Source: Curtobacterium sp. MCLR17_007 (GTDB lineage Bacteria > Actinomycetota > Actinomycetes > Actinomycetales > Microbacteriaceae). From it: a stretch of DNA of 64,000 nucleotides. The position numbers and the translations under genes were made by a program. The notes below the pieces were generated by a model, which did no database searches, was not told where the DNA came from, and worked only from the letters and a program-made list of their open reading frames with translations. Every line of letters starts with the position of its first letter. Position 1 is the first letter of the stretch. Below, one piece after another: positions 37,110 through 45,433 of this stretch. The stretch is taken from positions 2,542,001 through 2,606,000 of the forward strand of contig NZ_CP126271.1 of the NCBI RefSeq assembly GCF_003234655.2, written 5' to 3'.

Positions 37110-39104
37110 TCAGTGATGCGCGACCTGGCTCATCCCGGTGAAGGACACCGCGCCGAGCCCGGTGACGTCGTCGTAGCCCTTGGCCGTGGTCAGCGACGTG
37201 TCGTGGTCGAGCGTGACCAGGAAGTCGTGCCCACTGGTCGCGCTGGTGTAGGCCAGGGCGAGCGGCGACCGCGGCGACGTGACGTCGGCGAAGGCCGACG
37301 GTGTCGCACGGTAGGTTGCGTACAGCGTCGGGTTCGCGAAGCCGAGGCGGACGTTGGTCGACTGCTGCACGATGGCCGACAGCGCCGCGGTGATCGGCGA
37401 CGCGAGCGACGTGCCGCCGTACGTCTCGTTCACGAACTGGCCGGCCTTGAGGGTTGCGTCGTCCGTGATCGGGCGGATGCCGATCGAGAACCCGGTGTAC
37501 GGGTCGGCCAGCGCGGCCAGGTCGGGCGAGACGCGCTTGCCGCCGGCCAGGGACGCCGGGACGACGCCCTTCTGGTACGCGGGCTGGTCGAACAGCGTGC
37601 TCTGGCCACCGCCGGCGCCACCACCGTCGAGGTTGCCGGGGAGTGCCGCGGAGTAGACGTTGCCGCGGGGGCTGCTCACGATCTGGTCGAGCAGGTCACC
37701 CCAACCGGTCTCGAACGACTTCTTGCCGGTCTTGTCGATGCCGAGGCTCGTACCACCCACCGAGGTCACCCACGGGCTCGAGGCCGGGAAGTCCGGCTGC
37801 GCACTGCCGAGCGCCGCGGACTCGTCGCCGTGGTCACCGCTCGAGAAGTACAGGCCGATGCCCTCACCGGCGGCCTGGATGTGCAGGTTCTCCTGACCGC
37901 GGATGCTCGACAGCGGGACGTTCTCGCCGACGTCGCCGTAGCTGTTGCTGACGAGCGAGGCCAGGCCCTGGTCGAGGATCTTCGACATCGCGACGTCGAG
38001 GCCGCCACCGCAGTTCGTACCACCGACGTAGAGGATCTTGGCCGAGGGGGCCACCGCGTGCACGGACTGCACGTCGAGGGTCTCCTCACCCTGCCAGCCG
38101 CTGGGCTGCTGGCAGAGCACCTGGTCGGTGAACTGCGACGGCGACGGGATGCGCTGCTCGAAGGTGGCGCCCGTCAGCTGGGGCTCGCCGTGCTGCTGCG
38201 AGTAGGAGTTGGTGTCGTGGATGATCGTCGGCGAGGCGTACGCGTCGATGATCGCGACGGTCTGCCCCTGGCCCGACACGCCCTTCGCGGCGAGCGCGTC
38301 GACGCCGTACGCCGAGCGGAGCTGCGACGGGCCGTAGCCGCAGGCGAAGGTCGGCACCACGGTCTTGCCGTACGCGGACGGGACGGTCGCGGTGTGCTCG
38401 CCCGCGTACGAGGAGCACTGGGCGTTGATCCCGGTCGGGGTGGTCGCCTGCTGGCGCAGCGACCGGGTCGGGGTCGACGAGGCGGGCTCCTGGCCCTGCT
38501 CGACGAGCTCCGGGTGGGTCAGCAGCCGTCCCTGGTCGACGCTGACGCCGCTGACGAGTCCGGCGATGGATGCCGGGAGGCTCGGTGCGGTGGACGGTGC
38601 CACCAGCGTCTGCTGCGCGTGGCGGTAGGAGTGCAGGGTCGTCCCGAGCACCGAGTCCACGACCGAGGCCGCTCCCCGGAACACCACGTACTCGTGGCTG
38701 GCGGGCACGGCGGTGATCGACAGGCCCTGTGCGCGCAGGAAGCCCGTGACCTGGTCGGCATCGGCCTTGCTCGGCGCGTACGCGGCGATCCAGGCCGCGG
38801 GGGTGAGCGGCTTGCGGTACTGCGGGGAACCCGGGGTGGACACCGCGGTCGCGAGCGCCTCGGCGCCGGCCTGGTTCTTCAGGGGCAGGTAGACCTCGCC
38901 CTCGACGTCGGTGGACGCGGCGACCGTGCCAGCGTCGTTCGGTGCCGTCGCCCAGGTCGGGACGGAGTCGGGCAGGACCTGGCGGGTCGCGGCGTCGGCT
39001 GGACCGCCGGCGAACAGCACCGCGCCGACGGTGCAGGCGGCGGTCGTGACGGCGAGCGCGGTGAGGCGCCTGCGGGTGGAGGGAGTGGGAGAGCGTCGTT
39101 GCAC
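37110..39104 (-). CDS. Secreted S53 (sedolisin/kumamolisin) serine-carboxyl peptidase
   Basis: Extracellular protease of 664 residues, probably active at acid pH. It starts at GTG 39104 with GAGAGGA upstream. A signal peptide covers about 1-40 (basic start, then hydrophobic, ending GPADAAT). A pro-domain (about 45-220) includes PLTPAAWIAAYAPS. In the catalytic domain the Glu-Asp pair is in GEETLDVQS, the oxyanion Asp is in YFSSGDHGDE and the nucleophile Ser is in YGGTSLASPI. The calcium-site Asp residues are near the C-terminus (GYDDVTGLG). It is monocistronic. Such enzymes suit a plant- or soil-associated scavenger. Confidence 0.94.
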   Translation of the reverse strand: MQRRSPTPSTRRRLTALAVTTAACTVGAVLFAGGPADAATRQVLPDSVPTWATAPNDAGTVAASTDVEGEVYLPLKNQAGAEALATAVSTPGSPQYRKPLTPAAWIAAYAPSKADADQVTGFLRAQGLSITAVPASHEYVVFRGAASVVDSVLGTTLHSYRHAQQTLVAPSTAPSLPASIAGLVSGVSVDQGRLLTHPELVEQGQEPASSTPTRSLRQQATTPTGINAQCSSYAGEHTATVPSAYGKTVVPTFACGYGPSQLRSAYGVDALAAKGVSGQGQTVAIIDAYASPTIIHDTNSYSQQHGEPQLTGATFEQRIPSPSQFTDQVLCQQPSGWQGEETLDVQSVHAVAPSAKILYVGGTNCGGGLDVAMSKILDQGLASLVSNSYGDVGENVPLSSIRGQENLHIQAAGEGIGLYFSSGDHGDESAALGSAQPDFPASSPWVTSVGGTSLGIDKTGKKSFETGWGDLLDQIVSSPRGNVYSAALPGNLDGGGAGGGQSTLFDQPAYQKGVVPASLAGGKRVSPDLAALADPYTGFSIGIRPITDDATLKAGQFVNETYGGTSLASPITAALSAIVQQSTNVRLGFANPTLYATYRATPSAFADVTSPRSPLALAYTSATSGHDFLVTLDHDTSLTTAKGYDDVTGLGAVSFTGMSQVAHH

Positions 39105-39346
39105 GTCGGGTCCTCTCGGGAACTGCCTGGTATGGAGTGAGCTGACTGTAGTAAGTTCCGCGAACCAACAGACAGTCAGTGGAACCACCGACCTGCCATG
39201 TCACCCGTCCGGGGGGTGAAGCTGTCGCTGTGTTCAGCCCCGGATCCGCGTCGTTGCTGTGATGCGCATCGGCCGACTGGGTCCGAGCCGTGAAGCGGAG
39301 CACGGGGGCTTGTGCCCAGCCCGCGACCGACCCGTTCCCGCAGGGC

Positions 39347-39919
39347 TCAGTCGCCCGCGGGCTTCTTGCCGCGCTGCAGTGACTCGACGACCGCGACGGC
39401 CTTGCCGACCATGGCCGCGTCGGAGTCGGTGCCCTGCACCCGGTAGTCGGTCGCGAGTCCGTCGCCACCCGTGCCGGACGACGGCAGCGGGTCACCGAGG
39501 GCGATGACGACCACACCGGCGTCGTGCGCGGTCTGGACGGCACCGGTGAGGGCGTCGGGATCGGCGGCCTCAACGAACAGTGCCTTCGCCCCACGCTGCA
39601 CGAGGGCCCGGACGTCGCGCACCTGGGACGTCGCCGGGTCGGTCGCGCTGGCCACCCGGACGTCCGGACGGAACCCCGCGGTCGTCAGGTCGGACCGGAA
39701 CCGGTCGGGCAGCGCGACGCCGCCCGACGTGGGCCCCGGCGTGGCGGCCGCGGACAGCAGCAGCACGCCGACCACGGCGTGCTGGTCGAAGCCGCCGTCC
39801 GAGCTCGTGAGGTCCGTGCTCTGCACCGGAGTCGGCGCGGCACTGGTCGTCCCTGTGCACCCGGTCATCACGACGACGGCGATGACCGCCAGAGCGGCGG
39901 AGACCAGGGTGCGGCGCAC
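39347..39919 (-). CDS. Lipoprotein resembling one lobe of a sugar-binding protein
   Basis: 190 residues. The GTG at 39919 follows AGGAGG with 4-nt spacing. It has a lipoprotein signal with lipobox MTGC at about residues 19-22. After a Thr/Ser linker the body resembles the N-terminal lobe of periplasmic binding protein type 1 (RFRSDLTTAGFRPDVRVAS, then ALFVEAADPDALTGAVQTAHDAG read as separate blocks, and VVVIALGDPL). Full-length sugar-binding proteins have about 300-350 residues, so the second lobe is missing. There is no sugar ABC gene beside it. It lies 28 nt downstream of an MFS gene and may share its transcript. Function unknown; it could be a sensor or a remnant. Confidence 0.75.
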   Translation of the reverse strand: MRRTLVSAALAVIAVVVMTGCTGTTSAAPTPVQSTDLTSSDGGFDQHAVVGVLLLSAAATPGPTSGGVALPDRFRSDLTTAGFRPDVRVASATDPATSQVRDVRALVQRGAKALFVEAADPDALTGAVQTAHDAGVVVIALGDPLPSSGTGGDGLATDYRVQGTDSDAAMVGKAVAVVESLQRGKKPAGD

Positions 39920-39947
39920 GGTTCCTCCTCGTCGTGGACCCACCACG

Positions 39948-41345
39948 CTACCCGTTCCCCGCGGAGGAGGCCGGTGGCGGCACGGGGCCCAGCCGGCGGA
40001 CCGCGAACAGCCCCACCAGGGCGACGACGATCATCGCGGCGAAGACCGCGGCGAAGGCCAGGGGGTCCGAGCGCCCGCCGAGCGCCGTGAACAGCAGTCC
40101 CGCGACCGCGAGCCCGACCACGCTGCCGGAGGCGTCGGCGATCGTCAAGGCGGAGCTCGCGAAGCCGTCGTCGCCCTCGGTCGAGAAGCGCAGGGTGAGC
40201 ATCGACGTGCGCGGGTACGCCACCCCCATGCCGGCACCGCCCACGAACCAGCCGGCGACGAGCACCCACGCGGGCAGGTCGGCGAGTGCGACGGCGAGGG
40301 CCGCGACCAGGCTGACCAGCACCAGGCCGAGACCGACGCCGAACGCACGGGCAGCGGGGAGCCGTCGCTCCCCCAACCGACCGTGCACCCAGCTCGCGCC
40401 GGCCCAGCTGAGCGCGGCGACGGTGAGTGCGAGCCCGGCGGCCGACGGCGACAGCCCGTGCTGGGCCTGCAGCAGGAAGGGCACGTACGCCTCGCTGCCG
40501 AAGAACCCCGCGGCGAGGACGCCGCGCAGCAGCACCACCGAGGGCAGGCCCGGCGCCGCGGTCAGGGTACGGCGCGGGAGCAGTGGTCGCAGGGCGAACC
40601 AGGCACCGGCGACGCCGACCACGACGGAGACGACCCGCAGGACCACCGGCAGGTCGGGAGCGACGTTGAGCAGCAGGACCGCGACCGCGGCACCGGCCGA
40701 CCAGGCGATCCGTCCGCGCTGCCACGGCGGGCGGCGCTCGACGGCGGGCGGGTGCAGGCGGCCGAGCGTCGGGACCAGCAGCGCGAAGGCGGAGACGGCG
40801 ATCACGAGGGCACCCGCGAAGACCCAGTGCCAGCTGAACAGGTCGGTGACGATGCCGGCGAGCGCGGGACCGACGAGCGCGGGGACGACCCAGGCGGCGG
40901 CGAACCCGGCGAACACCGGGCCGTGCAGGTCCTCGGGGAAGATCCTGGCCACGAGCACGTAGAGCACGACGTCGATCGCACCGGCCCCGAAGCCCTCGAC
41001 CAGTCGACCGGCCAGGAACACCGGCATCGTCGGGGCGAGCATGACGATCGCCGTGCCGATGGCGAAGAGCGCTGCGGAGACCCACGCGACCACCCGGCCG
41101 CCCGCGCGGTCGGTCCAGTTCCCCGCGAGCACCATCCCGGGCACGCCGGCCGCGAGCGGCGCCGCGAAGCTCAGCGAGTACAGGGTCTCGCCGCGCAGGT
41201 CTCGGCTGATCTCCGGCATGATCGTCGTCATTGCCAGGTTCTGGAACGCCGAGACGGCGACGATCGCGACCATGCCGATGGTCGGGAGCGCGTAGCCCCG
41301 ACTGAACAAGGTCGTCCGCGTCACCGTCGTCGTCACCAGGCTCAT
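39948..41345 (-). CDS. MFS transporter, probable drug or metabolite exporter
   Basis: 465 residues, with 12-14 hydrophobic segments. ATG 41345 (MSLVTTTVTRTT) is the only start near the first span; the frame runs on through the next gene but is non-coding there. MFS marks: AGNWTDRAGGRVVAW in loop 2-3 and GRLVEGFGAGAIDVVLYVLV in span 4, similar to the EmrB/multidrug branch. Downstream is a small lipoprotein gene 28 nt away. No regulator is adjacent, and substrate is unknown. Confidence 0.88.
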   Translation of the reverse strand: MSLVTTTVTRTTLFSRGYALPTIGMVAIVAVSAFQNLAMTTIMPEISRDLRGETLYSLSFAAPLAAGVPGMVLAGNWTDRAGGRVVAWVSAALFAIGTAIVMLAPTMPVFLAGRLVEGFGAGAIDVVLYVLVARIFPEDLHGPVFAGFAAAWVVPALVGPALAGIVTDLFSWHWVFAGALVIAVSAFALLVPTLGRLHPPAVERRPPWQRGRIAWSAGAAVAVLLLNVAPDLPVVLRVVSVVVGVAGAWFALRPLLPRRTLTAAPGLPSVVLLRGVLAAGFFGSEAYVPFLLQAQHGLSPSAAGLALTVAALSWAGASWVHGRLGERRLPAARAFGVGLGLVLVSLVAALAVALADLPAWVLVAGWFVGGAGMGVAYPRTSMLTLRFSTEGDDGFASSALTIADASGSVVGLAVAGLLFTALGGRSDPLAFAAVFAAMIVVALVGLFAVRRLGPVPPPASSAGNG

Positions 41346-41368
41346 CGTAGGGCCGACGGGTGACGCGG

Positions 41369-42514
41369 CTACCGGCGCAGCGCCTGCTGCACGTCGGCGA
41401 CCAGGTCGCCCGCGTCCTCGATCCCGACGGAGAGCCGCACCAGGTTCTCCGGCACCGCGAGCTCCGTGCCCTTGACCGAGGCGTGGGTCATCTCGCTCGG
41501 GTACCCGATGAGCGACTCCACGCCGCCGAGCGACTCGGCGAGGGCGAACACCTCGGTCGACTCCGCGAAGCGCTTGGCGGCCTCGGGTCCACCGGCGAGC
41601 GCGACCGAGAGCATGCCCCCGAACCCGCGCATCTGCCGCGCCGCGACGTCGTGCCCCGGGTGGTCGGCGAGTCCCGGCCAGTACACACGCTCGACGGCTG
41701 GGTTGCCCACGAGGGACTCGGCGACCGCCTGGGCGTTCCGCGAGTGCCGCTCCATGCGGACCGACAGCGTCTTGATCCCGCGGATCGTCAACCACGCGTC
41801 GAACGGCGACGAGATGGCCCCGGCACCGAACTGCACGAAGCCGACCAGCTCGGCGAGCTCGGCGTCGCGGAGCACCACGGCCCCGCCGACGATGTCGGAG
41901 TGCCCGCCGAGGTACTTCGTCGTCGAGTAGACCACGACGTCGGCACCGAGTGCGAGGGGCTGCTGCAGGGCCGGGGACGCGAACGTGTTGTCCACCACGA
42001 CGAGCGCGCCGGCGTCGTGCCCGATCGCCGCGAGCGCCGTCACGTCGGCGATCTTCATGAGCGGGTTCGTCGGGGTCTCGACCCACAGGACGGTCTTCGC
42101 GGGGGCACCCTCGAGCGCCGCACGGACGAGGTCGGGGTCGCTCATGTCGACGACGACGAGCTCGACGCCCCACGGGACGTGCAGGCGGTCCACGAGACGG
42201 TGCGTGCCGCCGTAGACGTCGTTGCCCATCACGACGCGGGCGCCGGGGGCCAGGGTGGCGCGGAGCAGGGCGTCCTCGGCGGCCAGACCGGACGAGAACG
42301 AGTACGCGGCCACCCCGCCGTCCAGGTCGGCGAGCAGCGTCTGCAGCGAGTCGCGCGTCGGGTTGCCCGAGCGGGAGTACTCGTAGCCGTTCCGCATCTG
42401 CCCGATGCCGTCCTGCAGGTACGTCGAGGTCAGGTACAGCGGCGGGATGACGGCACCGGTCGGGCCGTCGGGCTCCTGGCCGGCGTGGACGGCGCGGGTG
42501 TCGAACTCGGTCAT
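41369..42514 (-). CDS. metB: Cystathionine gamma-synthase/gamma-lyase (PLP enzyme)
   Basis: Cys/Met-metabolism PLP enzyme of 381 residues. ATG 42514 has GGAGAA upstream. Motifs: TRAVHAGQEPDG at the start, YEYSRSGNPTRDSLQ, SSGLAAEDALL, WVETPTNPLMKIAD, and the PLP lysine in YSTTKYLGGHSD. The C-terminal SLGGVESLIGYPSEMTHAS loop is as in MetB and cystathionine lyases. By eye the family cannot separate synthase from lyase. Being 86 nt downstream of cystathionine beta-synthase, it more probably works as gamma-lyase in reverse transsulfuration (cystathionine to cysteine). The symbol metB follows common annotation. Confidence 0.9.
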   Translation of the reverse strand: MTEFDTRAVHAGQEPDGPTGAVIPPLYLTSTYLQDGIGQMRNGYEYSRSGNPTRDSLQTLLADLDGGVAAYSFSSGLAAEDALLRATLAPGARVVMGNDVYGGTHRLVDRLHVPWGVELVVVDMSDPDLVRAALEGAPAKTVLWVETPTNPLMKIADVTALAAIGHDAGALVVVDNTFASPALQQPLALGADVVVYSTTKYLGGHSDIVGGAVVLRDAELAELVGFVQFGAGAISSPFDAWLTIRGIKTLSVRMERHSRNAQAVAESLVGNPAVERVYWPGLADHPGHDVAARQMRGFGGMLSVALAGGPEAAKRFAESTEVFALAESLGGVESLIGYPSEMTHASVKGTELAVPENLVRLSVGIEDAGDLVADVQQALRR

Positions 42515-42600
42515 GGTGCGTTCTCCAGGTGGGGCTCGGGTGTCGGACGGGAGGCTCGGCACGGCCATGCGCGCACCGCACGGTGCGCGCACGGCCGGGA

Positions 42601-43965
42601 TCACTCCGACAGGAAGGTGAGCAGGTCGTGTCGCGTGAGCACGGTGACGGGCTTGCCGTCCTCGACGACGAGGAGCGCGTCGACCTCTTCCAGCGCCCGT
42701 CGCGCCGTGGAGACCGACTCGCCGATGCCGATGAGCGGCAACGGGTCACCGACGGATCCGGAGACCCGATCGGCCATCTTCGCGGCGCCGGTGAAGACCT
42801 GCTCGAGCAGGTCCTTCTCGGCGACGGCGCCGATGACCTCGCCGATCACGACGGGCGGTTCCGCGCTGAGCACCGGCATCTGCGAGACGCCGTACTTCGA
42901 CATGATGTCGACGACCTCGCGGACGGTGTCGCCCGGGTGTGCGTGGACCAGGTCCGGCAGGCGGCCGTCCTTCCCCGCGATCAGCGACCCGACCGTCCGG
43001 GCGTCGTCGGTCTCGGCGAAGCCGTACGAGCGCATCCACCGGTCGTTGAAGATCTTGCCGAGGTAGCCGCGGCCGCCGTCGGGCAGCAGCACGACGACGA
43101 CGTCGTCCTCGGTCAGGTCACGTGCGGCGCGCAGCGCGGCGACGACCGCCATGCCGCTCGAGCCGCCGACCAGCAGCCCCTCTTCGCGCGCCAGACGTCT
43201 GGTCATGGCGAAGGACTCGGCGTCGGACACGGCGATGATCTCGTCCGGGACGCTCGGGTCGTAGGCGCTCGGCCAGAAGTCCTCGCCGACGCCCTCGACC
43301 AGGTACGGACGCCCCGTGCCGCCGGAGTACACGGACCCCTCGGGGTCGGCGCCGATGATCCGGACCCGACCGTCCGACGCTTCCTTGAGGTACTTCCCCG
43401 TCCCCGAGATCGTGCCGCCCGTGCCGACGCCGGCGACGAAGTGCGTGATGCGCTGGTCGGTGTCGCGCCAGATCTCCGGCCCGGTCGTCTCGTAGTGGCT
43501 CCGGGGACCGTTCGGGTTGGCGTACTGGTTCGGCTTGTAGGCCCCGGGGATCTCGCGGACGAGCCGGTCGGACACCGAGTAGTACGACTCGGGGTGGTCG
43601 GGCGGGACCGCGGTCGGTGTGACCACGATCTCGGCGCCGTACGCCGTCAGGACGTTCCGCTTGTCCTCGCCGACCTTGTCCGGCAGCACGAACACGCACC
43701 GGTAGCCGCGCTGCTGGGCCACGAGCGCGAGCCCCACGCCCGTGTTGCCGGACGTCGGTTCGACGATGGTGCCACCCGGGCCGAGGTCCCCCGCAGCCTC
43801 GGCGGCGTCGAGGATCCTCGTCGCGATGCGGTCCTTCGACGAGCCGCCGGGGTTCAGGTACTCGACCTTGACCAGGACCGTGGCCCGGATCCCCTCGGTG
43901 ACGCGGTTCAGCTTGACGAGCGGGGTGTCGCCGACGAGGTCGACGACCGAGTTCGCGTAACGCAC
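42601..43965 (-). CDS. cbs: Cystathionine beta-synthase
   Basis: Condenses serine with homocysteine to cystathionine; 454 residues starting at GTG 43965. The PLP core (about 1-320) has the PLP lysine in NPGGSSKDRIATRIL, the phosphate loop GVGTGGTISGTGKYLKE and the substrate loop PTSGNTGVGLALV. Two CBS domains at about 335-454 could bind an adenosyl ligand, as in long-form enzymes. It is the first gene of a two-gene transsulfuration operon with the downstream PLP enzyme. This gives the cell a methionine-to-cysteine route. Confidence 0.94.
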   Translation of the reverse strand: MRYANSVVDLVGDTPLVKLNRVTEGIRATVLVKVEYLNPGGSSKDRIATRILDAAEAAGDLGPGGTIVEPTSGNTGVGLALVAQQRGYRCVFVLPDKVGEDKRNVLTAYGAEIVVTPTAVPPDHPESYYSVSDRLVREIPGAYKPNQYANPNGPRSHYETTGPEIWRDTDQRITHFVAGVGTGGTISGTGKYLKEASDGRVRIIGADPEGSVYSGGTGRPYLVEGVGEDFWPSAYDPSVPDEIIAVSDAESFAMTRRLAREEGLLVGGSSGMAVVAALRAARDLTEDDVVVVLLPDGGRGYLGKIFNDRWMRSYGFAETDDARTVGSLIAGKDGRLPDLVHAHPGDTVREVVDIMSKYGVSQMPVLSAEPPVVIGEVIGAVAEKDLLEQVFTGAAKMADRVSGSVGDPLPLIGIGESVSTARRALEEVDALLVVEDGKPVTVLTRHDLLTFLSE

Positions 43966-43996
43966 GCGCCGAGTCTAGGCGGGGCTCCTGCGGCCG

Positions 43997-45433
43997 TTAC
44001 CGATCAAGACGTGCCGGTGCGCGTTGCGACTCGACGTGGGCCGTCACCGCGGCTGCGACCTCGTGTCGGCGGCGGTCGATCACGTCGCCCATGTCCCGGG
44101 CGAGCGCCGGCGTGGACCGGACGATCTGGTCGAGCGCGGTCGCGGGGACGACCAGGACGGCGACCTCGTTCCGGGCGATCGCCGTCGTCAGCATGGCCTC
44201 GCGGGTGAGCGCCGTCTGTCCGAGGTAGTCACCGGCCTCGACACGGCTGGCCGGCAGTTCCGCGTCTTCGAACGGCACGCGCAGCTCGACGCTGCCGGCG
44301 AGCACGAAGCGCACCGCGTCCGGGACCGTGCCGACCGTGGAGATGACCTCGCCCGCCGCGTACCGCTCGAGACGGACCACGGGCGCGAGCGCCAGGGCGT
44401 CGTCACCGGTCAGGTACAGCGTGGGCGAGATCGTCGCGAGGGCGGCGTCGCGACGCTCGTCGGTGACGAAGTCGTCGGTGGTGTCGCCGTCGAGTCCGAG
44501 ACCGGCACGCCGAGCGGCGTACCAGAGCCACATCCGGAAGGTGGCCAGGGCGGCCCCCTCCTGGGACGGGCCGCGGACCTCGAAGGACACCTCGTAGGCG
44601 GGACCGCCCTTCGGCACGGCGCTCGGTGTCGTCCCCGGGATCACCTGGGGCAGGCTCGACGCGACCCGCTGGAGCAGGCCGACCACGGCCGCGGGTGCGT
44701 CATCCGTCGTGAACGCGACCTCCGTCGAGACCGTGAACGCGCCTCCGGTCCGGCTCAGGTTCGTGAAGGACGCACCGGCCAGCGACGAGTTCGGGGTGAT
44801 CAGGATGCCGTCGCCGGTCTCGATGTGGACGGACCGCCAGTTCACCTCGATGACGCGACCACGCGTGCCCCCGACGTCGAGCCAGTCGCCCAGGCGGAAC
44901 GGCTGCTCGAACAGCAGGAACAGGCCGGCGATGACCGGGCCGACCGCGGACTGCAGCGCGAGGCCGATGACGAGCGAACCGACGCCGAGCGCGGTGAACA
45001 CGCCGCCGACGTCCGCGTCCCAGACCAGCCGGAACACCAGCGCGAGCCCGAGCGCGATGAGGACGATCCGACCGATGTCGACGAAGATCGACGGGATCTT
45101 CTCGCGCCAGCTGCCCTTCCGCGCGTTCGTGAACAGCAGGATGTTCAGGCCGTTCAGCACGAACACGATGACCAGGAAGCCCAGCACCGTCGCGATGATG
45201 CGGTTCGTGGTGAGCTGCTCCGGGTCCACCGCGTCCGTGACCTGCACGGACAGGATGAGGATGGCGATGAGCGGCACCACGGCGTTCCGGAGCAACCCGA
45301 CGATCTTGGACAGCTCGTTGCCACGCCGCTGCAGGCTCGACTGCAGTTCGGTGAGGACCAGGAGCGTCACCGGCAGGCCGATGATCACCACGATCGCCGG
45401 CCAGAACCACGACTGCTCCCAGAAGGCGGTCAT
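43997..45433 (-). CDS. MscS-family channel with C-terminal cyclic-nucleotide-binding-like domain (bCNG type)
   Basis: Membrane channel of 478 residues. ATG 45433 overlaps the cyclase stop (ATGA). Four or so spans occupy residues 1-175. The MscS pore helix and beta domain are clear: GLALQSAVGPVIAGLFLLFEQ read as two blocks, FRLGDWLDVGGTRGRVIEV and GDGILITPNSSLAGASF. The C-terminal domain (about 345-450) has the CRP-like beta roll: ERYAAGEVISTVG and RFVLAGSVELRV. In its phosphate-binding cassette, YLGQTALTREAMLTTA, the usual Glu and Arg that hold the cyclic phosphate appear to be Gln and Leu. Nucleotide binding is therefore doubtful. Confidence 0.88.
   Translation of the reverse strand: MTAFWEQSWFWPAIVVIIGLPVTLLVLTELQSSLQRRGNELSKIVGLLRNAVVPLIAILILSVQVTDAVDPEQLTTNRIIATVLGFLVIVFVLNGLNILLFTNARKGSWREKIPSIFVDIGRIVLIALGLALVFRLVWDADVGGVFTALGVGSLVIGLALQSAVGPVIAGLFLLFEQPFRLGDWLDVGGTRGRVIEVNWRSVHIETGDGILITPNSSLAGASFTNLSRTGGAFTVSTEVAFTTDDAPAAVVGLLQRVASSLPQVIPGTTPSAVPKGGPAYEVSFEVRGPSQEGAALATFRMWLWYAARRAGLGLDGDTTDDFVTDERRDAALATISPTLYLTGDDALALAPVVRLERYAAGEVISTVGTVPDAVRFVLAGSVELRVPFEDAELPASRVEAGDYLGQTALTREAMLTTAIARNEVAVLVVPATALDQIVRSTPALARDMGDVIDRRRHEVAAAVTAHVESQRAPARLDR

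Noticed and set aside
36348..39140. 930-codon open frame opposite the S53 peptidase
   Set aside because: Antisense shadow; the opposite strand encodes a complete peptidase with all catalytic residues.
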